Below, one piece after another: positions 4,721 to 6,510 of a stretch of DNA of 6,510 nt. The position numbers and the translations under genes were made by a program. Source of the stretch: Planctomycetota bacterium (GTDB lineage: Bacteria > Planctomycetota > Planctomycetia > Pirellulales > Lacipirellulaceae); assembly GCA_022615465.1 (NCBI GenBank), contig JAKEGR010000278.1, positions 1-6,510 of the forward strand, in the 5' to 3' direction. The notes beneath the pieces were generated by a model that worked only from the letters and a program-made list of their open reading frames with translations, had not been told where the DNA came from and made no database searches. Every line of letters begins with the position of its first letter. The stretch's first letter is position 1.

Positions 4721-6510
4721 TTACCGGCCGCCTCTTCCGCCGAAGCCCATTTCCATGCCTCGGCCGCCCTCCCCGCCTCCTGGGTAGCCTTCTTGCGCGG
4801 GAGCGTTGCGGTTCCGCCGATCCGGTTCCTGGAAAGTCAGGCGATGGCGTTCCACGGCAGGCAGATCATCCAATTCGTTGCGAACGAAAAGTTGCCCAGC
4901 CGGGTCCATCAAGAGCACGCGCGCGGGCGTCTTGTGGTCGCGGGAGAGCTGCTCGCCCCCCTTCACGTCGAGCACCGTGATCCCCGTGCGAAATCCAAAC
5001 GACTTGACTTCGTCGATCCATCGGCCGTCGATCGTCAGCACCTCGACGTCCGACACGAGGTCGGCCACGCCACCGCGATGGAACTCCTTTTCGATGGCAG
5101 CCTGGGTTGGCTTCCCCTCCACGTCGCCGATCGAATCAACCAGCAGCTTGGCAGTTGGCTCGTCGTTAAACAACTTGCCGGTTGGCGACTTGGCCTCGGC
5201 AACTTGAACACCTCCCGCCAGGGGAATGCCAACCGTGGGACTTGGCTCGCTCCACTCGGTAAAGCGAATCGGTTGGGCCGAAGCACGACCGGCCTTCTTA
5301 GCTGCCTGGTTTTCGTCTCGGATACGATTCATCACCGCGGGATCGAGCGCATTCGGCGGGAATGGCCGACGATTCGGATCCGACATCACGAGTCGTACGC
5401 GATACTTGTATTGTTTGCCGGGTTCGACCGTGAAATCAAAGAACCGCAACAACCAGTGGGTTACTCCGCGGGACAGCGTACCCATGCCGCCGCCTCGGCT
5501 GTCCATCGTGCCGCCGCCTTCGGATCGGTCACGGCCCATGCCAAAGCCGCCGCGCTCCCCCATGCCGAAACCACCCATGCCAGTCTCCCTGCCGCCGCCG
5601 CGCGTGGCACCCGGCCTTCCACCTGCACGACTGGTCCCGTCGGCCGGAAGGAATTCATCCGCTTCGTCCGTCTTGGCGGTGGGTAGAGCAGGCTGCTCTC
5701 CCTCGGGCGGCATTTCTGTTTCCATCGGCGGGGCATTCACGGCCAGCGGAATATCCGGATGGGTCGCTTCGATGCCCCACTCGCGGCCCACCAACGGCGG
5801 CAGCGGGTAGATCAGCACGCCGCTCGGATCCATGTAACGCCCATCAACCACCTCCATGGACTGACCGGGCCACTCTTTCTGAATTAACGCAAACAGCGTT
5901 CCAAGCGTCTTACCATTCAATGCGTTACCGACCACCGTCCGTTTCGCCTGCGCATCGTGGACCGGAATTTTTTGCCACTGCGGCTCGCCGGGCGTCACTT
6001 CGGCACGCTCCACGAAATAGCCCGCGTATTGGGGAAAATCAACATCGGGGCTGTAGCCGCCGCGTGCATTCTCGAAGGCATCCTTGAACCGGCTAATCTG
6101 CTCCTTGATCGGCACTTTGGCCGTGACGCAAGCCCAAGTGGTGAGGTCCACGCGTTCGTCGCCCTGCAGCGGCAGGCCGGTGGGACGGGTCATGTTGCTT
6201 TCGACGGGCCGGCGGTTGGGATGGTCGGGGTCGACCGGCATCCCAGGCCCGCCACCCGGCCCACGGCCTCGCTCGCCACCGCCAGGATTGCGGCCCTGTT
6301 GTTGATTCCTCTGTTCCTGTTCGCGTTGTTTGTCCATTTCCTGTTGCTTGCGAGCTGCTTCCGTCTCGGCTTCGATCGCTCGTTGCCGACGAATGCCTTC
6401 ATCCAAAAACGCAAACAGACCATAACCGCCTGTCACCGTCACTTCCACGGCGGGCATCAGGATCGGATCGGTTCGCGATATCGTGGGCATGATGACCGCG
6501 CGGTCCCAGC
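4721..6510 (-). CDS. Large hypothetical protein with Gly-rich insertions, N-terminus beyond window
   Basis: The frame is open to the window edge. The first ATG (6490) is preceded by in-frame sense codons (WDRAVI), and neither a signal peptide nor a membrane segment follows it, so the real start is probably upstream. At least 589 residues are visible, numbered from that ATG. Segments in order are: a short conserved-looking part (1-30, GYGLFAFLDE); a charged Gln/Glu/Arg helix, coiled-coil-like (33-65); a Gly/Arg/Pro-rich linker (66-95); a folded region (about 110-250, with WACVTAKVPIKEQISRFKDA); an acidic and then Gly/Met-rich insertion (about 251-341, with GGFGMG twice at 8-residue spacing); a beta-rich region with KQYKYRVRLV (359-368) and FTEWSEPSPTV (410-420), resembling the end strands of an FnIII-like domain; a region to about 555; and a Gly/Arg-rich tail. 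I do not recognise the family. The layout suggests an envelope or secretion-associated protein of planctomycetes, but that is inference. Confidence 0.85.
   Translation of the reverse strand, partial: WDRAVIMPTISRTDPILMPAVEVTVTGGYGLFAFLDEGIRRQRAIEAETEAARKQQEMDKQREQEQRNQQQGRNPGGGERGRGPGGGPGMPVDPDHPNRRPVESNMTRPTGLPLQGDERVDLTTWACVTAKVPIKEQISRFKDAFENARGGYSPDVDFPQYAGYFVERAEVTPGEPQWQKIPVHDAQAKRTVVGNALNGKTLGTLFALIQKEWPGQSMEVVDGRYMDPSGVLIYPLPPLVGREWGIEATHPDIPLAVNAPPMETEMPPEGEQPALPTAKTDEADEFLPADGTSRAGGRPGATRGGGRETGMGGFGMGERGGFGMGRDRSEGGGTMDSRGGGMGTLSRGVTHWLLRFFDFTVEPGKQYKYRVRLVMSDPNRRPFPPNALDPAVMNRIRDENQAAKKAGRASAQPIRFTEWSEPSPTVGIPLAGGVQVAEAKSPTGKLFNDEPTAKLLVDSIGDVEGKPTQAAIEKEFHRGGVADLVSDVEVLTIDGRWIDEVKSFGFRTGITVLDVKGGEQLSRDHKTPARVLLMDPAGQLFVRNELDDLPAVERHRLTFQEPDRRNRNAPAQEGYPGGGEGGRGMEMGFGGRGGR

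Noticed and set aside
4793..5686. Long plus-strand open frame opposite the large hypothetical gene
   Set aside because: It is a complementary-strand shadow in GC-rich DNA. The minus-strand frame is longer, runs past the window edge and has protein-like segments.

Overview
The window looks like chromosomal DNA of a GC-rich member of the Planctomycetota, probably near the Pirellulales. This is an inference from gene content: a secreted formylglycine sulfatase, a FloA-type flotillin, a secreted YceI protein, and two hypothetical secreted or envelope proteins with inserted low-complexity segments. No marker gene fixes the lineage. I see no rRNA, tRNA, CRISPR array, transposase or phage gene.

Layout, left to right. 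Positions 1-114 hold the last 37 codons of an unidentified + strand gene. A predicted lipoprotein of unknown function (195-881, +) follows. It ends 28 bp from the stop codon of a convergent flotillin-like gene, floA (910-1926, -). A divergent 298-bp intergenic region (1927-2224) with several palindromes and a GC-rich stem-loop separates floA from an exported YceI-family protein (2225-2851, +). The interval 2852-3016 is gene-poor, but its codon-like periodicity matches neither neighbour, and a small candidate reading frame is noted there. A secreted sulfatase (3017-4534, -) follows. Its upstream region carries a 74-bp imperfect inverted repeat (4554-4627) ending in GTTGAAAAAGG-type arms. The last gene (4721 to the window edge, -) is a large, 5'-truncated hypothetical protein with a coiled-coil-like stretch, three Gly-rich segments and a possible FnIII-like region.

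Functionally, most products act at the cell envelope: a lipoprotein, a membrane microdomain scaffold, a periplasmic polyisoprenoid-binding-type protein and an exported sulfatase for sulfated polysaccharide or sulfate ester turnover. No single pathway links them. The most suggestive pairing is the divergent floA/YceI arrangement, since both families are tied to membrane isoprenoid lipids. I found no clear novel multi-gene system. The points worth a second look are the hairpin element invading the sulfatase leader, the coding-like interval at 2852-3016, and the palindrome-rich divergent control region.
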